64,000 nucleotides of DNA from the NCBI GenBank assembly GCA_007745635.1, contig CP036272.1, positions 6,151,697-6,215,696 on the forward strand. Direction: 5' to 3'. Under the pieces are notes generated by a model. The model searched no databases. It was not told where the DNA came from and saw only the letters and a list, made by a program, of their open reading frames with translations. This document shows, in pieces, positions 62,057-64,000 of the stretch (positions within the stretch are counted from its first letter, which is position 1; each line of letters begins with the position of its first letter). The position numbers were made by a program, and so were the translations under genes. The DNA is from Stieleria bergensis. Its GTDB lineage: Bacteria > Planctomycetota > Planctomycetia > Pirellulales > Pirellulaceae.

Positions 62057-62458
62057 TCACTTTACCTTGTAGCCGATTTCTTTCAGCTTCTTTGTGACGG
62101 CAAAAACTTGGTCCCCTTGTAGCTCAACAAGGTCCGGATCGGATTTGACTGTCCCTCCGGCTCCGCAAGCCGACTGCAGCGTAGCCAGCAACGCGGGCAG
62201 ATCATTAGCCTGATGCGTCAATCCCGCGATCACCGTCACCCTGCGATTGCCTTTGCGTTTTTCAAACCGCACGCGGGCGGTTTGCTTGCCGGGCGGTTTG
62301 CGCATCGCCAACCGCTCTTGCTCCTGCTGCTCCTGAGACTGTTGGTCAGCCAACGCCTGCTTCTGAGCTGCTGAACAGCCGCATTCCGATTCCACTTGAC
62401 CACACAGGTCACAGGTTGGCGGGAGATCAAATTGAGTCCCAGCAAAAAGTCGCGTCAT
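62057..62458 (-). CDS. SUI1/eIF1-like translation factor (YciH family)
   Basis: The protein has 133 aa from the ATG at 62458 (MTRLFAGTQFDLPPTCDLCG); an upstream ATG at 62533 would add a hydrophobic segment that makes no sense for this family. Residues 16-30 hold four cysteines (CDLCG, then CGC) that may bind zinc. A Gln/Glu-rich linker follows. The SUI1 domain covers about 55-133: TARVRFEKRKGNRRVTVIAG, then SACGAGGTVKSDPDLVELQG, then TKKLKEIGYKVK. Bacterial homologues can affect start-site selection but are not essential. It is read towards the DUF6702 gene, ending 60 bases from its stop. Confidence 0.9.
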   Translation of the reverse strand: MTRLFAGTQFDLPPTCDLCGQVESECGCSAAQKQALADQQSQEQQEQERLAMRKPPGKQTARVRFEKRKGNRRVTVIAGLTHQANDLPALLATLQSACGAGGTVKSDPDLVELQGDQVFAVTKKLKEIGYKVK

Positions 62459-62934
62459 TGATTTTCCAATGGTCAGCCCACAAACAAATGCCAGCAGAAC
62501 AAACTGCAGCATTTGATCATAGCTTGGTGCCATCACGGTGCGAACACCAAATCAACGGCCAGGGCACAGCATCCCAGATGCCCCACTGACCGGCCAAGCG
62601 ATGTCAAAGTACACCTTGCTGCTTTAGTCCGCACTGCCGGCGCCGGTTGGTCGAACCGCTCTGGCTAACGCCAATGCAGCAGATGACACTTGCTCTCTCA
62701 GCGGAACGTCTGAAAGCGAATGTGGAACACCTACGGCGCAGGGCAGGCTGATGTTTCTTCGTAGAACAGAATCTGGCAAACAAGCCATGGTTACCCGCGA
62801 GATCCGATTGGGCGGATTGTAATCACACCGAAATTTCCGAACGCCGAAGGTGTTCTACAAATGGCCCTGGTAGGCCCATGAGAACGTCACCAAACGCAAA
62901 GCTTTTCGCCGGCAAGGCCTCTCTAGGATTGCCA
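62459..62934. other. 476-base gap with an inverted-repeat pair
   Basis: No credible gene lies between the SUI1-like gene and the end of the last sulfatase gene, both on the minus strand. The gap contains a widely spaced inverted repeat, listed separately. The SUI1 promoter should also be here. Confidence 0.4.
62725..62854. repeat. Inverted repeat pair with GAACACCT(A/T)CGGCG arms
   Basis: GAACACCTACGGCG (62725-62738) and CGCCGAAGGTGTTC (62841-62854) are reverse complements with one mismatch and are 102 bases apart. The right arm continues into a CGAACGCCGAAGG context. This could be a small non-autonomous element, a REP-like repeat pair or the remnant of an insertion. Confidence 0.6.
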
Positions 62935-64000
62935 CTATTTGCCGGGCTGCCAAGGCTCAGGGCCATCGGGTTTGGCGGACAAGAATTTCGCATCCACTTG
63001 CTGATACCACTGATGCAAATCATCACGCATTTCCTTGACGCGTTCGGGATGCTGATCGGCAACATCATTGGCTTCCCCAATGTCCTTGGATAAATCGTAC
63101 AGGTGAACACGACCGTCTTCGTAGCGTTCAACCAGTTTCCAGTCCCCCGACCGGATCGCACCGCCTGGGAATCCGCCTTGATTGCTGTAGTGCGGGTAGT
63201 GCCAGTAGATCGCATCACGTGACACCTTGGTTTGGCCCTTTAATGCGCCAACCAAACTCACACCATCCAAGTGCTGCTTGGGTTGCTTGGGAAGCCCCGC
63301 CAATTCAAGCAAGGTCGGATAGAAGTCCGTGCTAACGACAGGGACACTGGACGTGCCAACCGTTCCTTCAAGCATGGGAGCGCGAACGATAAAGGCCTCG
63401 CGAATCCCGCCTTCGTAGACCCAGCCTTTACCGCCTCGCAGAGGCAGATTACTGGTGGGCGATCCTTCGCTGGTGGACAGACCGCCATTGTCACCGATTA
63501 AGCAGACAATCGTATTGTCGGCCAGTCCGTTATCTTCCAGCGATTTCAGCACGATCCCCACCGCACGGTCCATGGATTCAACCATCGCAGCATACGTTGT
63601 GTGAGCTTGCAGGATCCTGACTTTGCGAGGCTTGCCGCCGGGGAATACCTGCTCTTCATCAGCAAAGGCAACCTGCTTGTCCAAGCCCAAACGCTTGGCC
63701 TTGTCGTTGTACTTCTGCACCAATTCTTTGGGCGCCATCAACGGAGTATGAACACTGTAAAAAGCGAGATAGGCAAAGAACGGCTGATCCTTGTGATCAC
63801 GAATGAAGTTCGCTGTGTCAGTGCCCAAACGAATCGGCAAGTGTTCGCCGTCCGGACCATCAACCAAACGCGGATTTCCGTACGGAGAAAAGTAACGCTT
63901 GCCACCGTATGGCCCCCCACGGTCATGACCGCCAAAATTAAAATCAAATCCCTGTTTGGCTGGCCAGAATTCTGGCGTGGGGCCTAAGTGCCATTTGCCA
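62935..64000 (-). CDS. Sulfatase, N-terminus outside the window
   Basis: The frame is open from the stop at 62935 to the right window edge, so the gene is cut at its 5' end; about 354 residues are visible. The first visible residues, GKWHLGPTPEFWPAKQGFDF, are the conserved sulfatase segment that follows the formylglycine motif, which must lie beyond 64000. Further hallmarks are the metal-binding LIGDNGGLS and a C-terminal block RSGDWKLVERYEDGRVHLYD. The size of the visible part fits an arylsulfatase A-like enzyme. It is the third sulfatase of the window, about 36 kb from the second, and probably exported. The substrate is unknown. Confidence 0.93.
   Translation of the reverse strand, partial: GKWHLGPTPEFWPAKQGFDFNFGGHDRGGPYGGKRYFSPYGNPRLVDGPDGEHLPIRLGTDTANFIRDHKDQPFFAYLAFYSVHTPLMAPKELVQKYNDKAKRLGLDKQVAFADEEQVFPGGKPRKVRILQAHTTYAAMVESMDRAVGIVLKSLEDNGLADNTIVCLIGDNGGLSTSEGSPTSNLPLRGGKGWVYEGGIREAFIVRAPMLEGTVGTSSVPVVSTDFYPTLLELAGLPKQPKQHLDGVSLVGALKGQTKVSRDAIYWHYPHYSNQGGFPGGAIRSGDWKLVERYEDGRVHLYDLSKDIGEANDVADQHPERVKEMRDDLHQWYQQVDAKFLSAKPDGPEPWQPGK

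Noticed and set aside
62459-62533. N-terminal hydrophobic extension of the SUI1-like protein
   Set aside because: A membrane segment is implausible for an eIF1-type factor, and the ATG at 62458 gives the usual protein.

Overview
The window reads as a chromosomal segment of a marine-type planctomycete, probably Pirellulaceae (Rhodopirellula-like). The signs are three sulfatases, a planctomycete cytochrome c/DUF1549/DUF1553 gene paired with a DUF1501 gene, a DUF1559 pseudopilin-like protein, several secreted proteins of types known mainly from planctomycetes, and moderately GC-rich DNA with long gaps. There are no complete insertion sequences, CRISPR arrays, phage genes, rRNAs or tRNAs that I can recognise. 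The taxonomic call is inference from gene content.

Layout. 0.2-0.3 kb: a small cluster of direct repeats. 1-4.5 kb (minus): a three-gene trans-4-hydroxyproline degradation operon (epimerase, D-amino-acid oxidoreductase, DHDPS-family deaminase). 4.7-8.7 kb (plus): a sulfatase, a DUF2459 protein, a CsrA with a very long tail and a CinA C-terminal-type amidohydrolase. 9-10.8 kb (plus): rplA-rplJ-rplL, with neither rplK/nusG before nor rpoBC after, closed by a repeat array and an intrinsic terminator. 11-20.9 kb: mixed genes including a membrane MutS-like ATPase, a DMT transporter and a CoA-disulfide reductase/rhodanese fusion. 21.2-27.3 kb (plus): a cytochrome/DUF1549/DUF1553-DUF1501-sulfatase operon. 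27.6-40.9 kb: two tandem-domain universal stress proteins, a carotenoid-desaturase-like oxidoreductase, a Tat-exported TIM-barrel protein, MsrA, a thioesterase, a UvrA lacking the insertion domain, a c-type cytochrome, a GspF-like protein and a soluble histidine kinase.

40.9-53.4 kb (minus) is the most coherent system: a twelve-gene cobalamin operon behind a promoter and a cobalamin riboswitch. In transcription order it reads DUF1559 protein, cobQ, cobO, cobU, btuF, btuC, btuD, cbiB, a fused cobD-bluB, cobT, cobS and a CobC-like phosphatase. Nearly all junctions overlap by 1-4 bases. It encodes inner-membrane corrinoid uptake, adenosylation, amidation, aminopropanol arm synthesis, lower-ligand (DMB) synthesis and nucleotide loop assembly. 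Corrin-ring genes and an outer-membrane BtuB are absent from the window, which suggests salvage. The two unusual points are the single-chain CobD-BluB fusion and a pseudopilin-like DUF1559 gene as the first riboswitch-controlled cistron.

53.7-64 kb: a repeat-rich TPR-like exported protein and a Wza-like export protein, a standalone EboE-like protein, an M1-type metallopeptidase with a histone-like Lys/Ala tail, a DUF6702 protein, an eIF1/SUI1-like factor, and a third sulfatase cut off by the window end.
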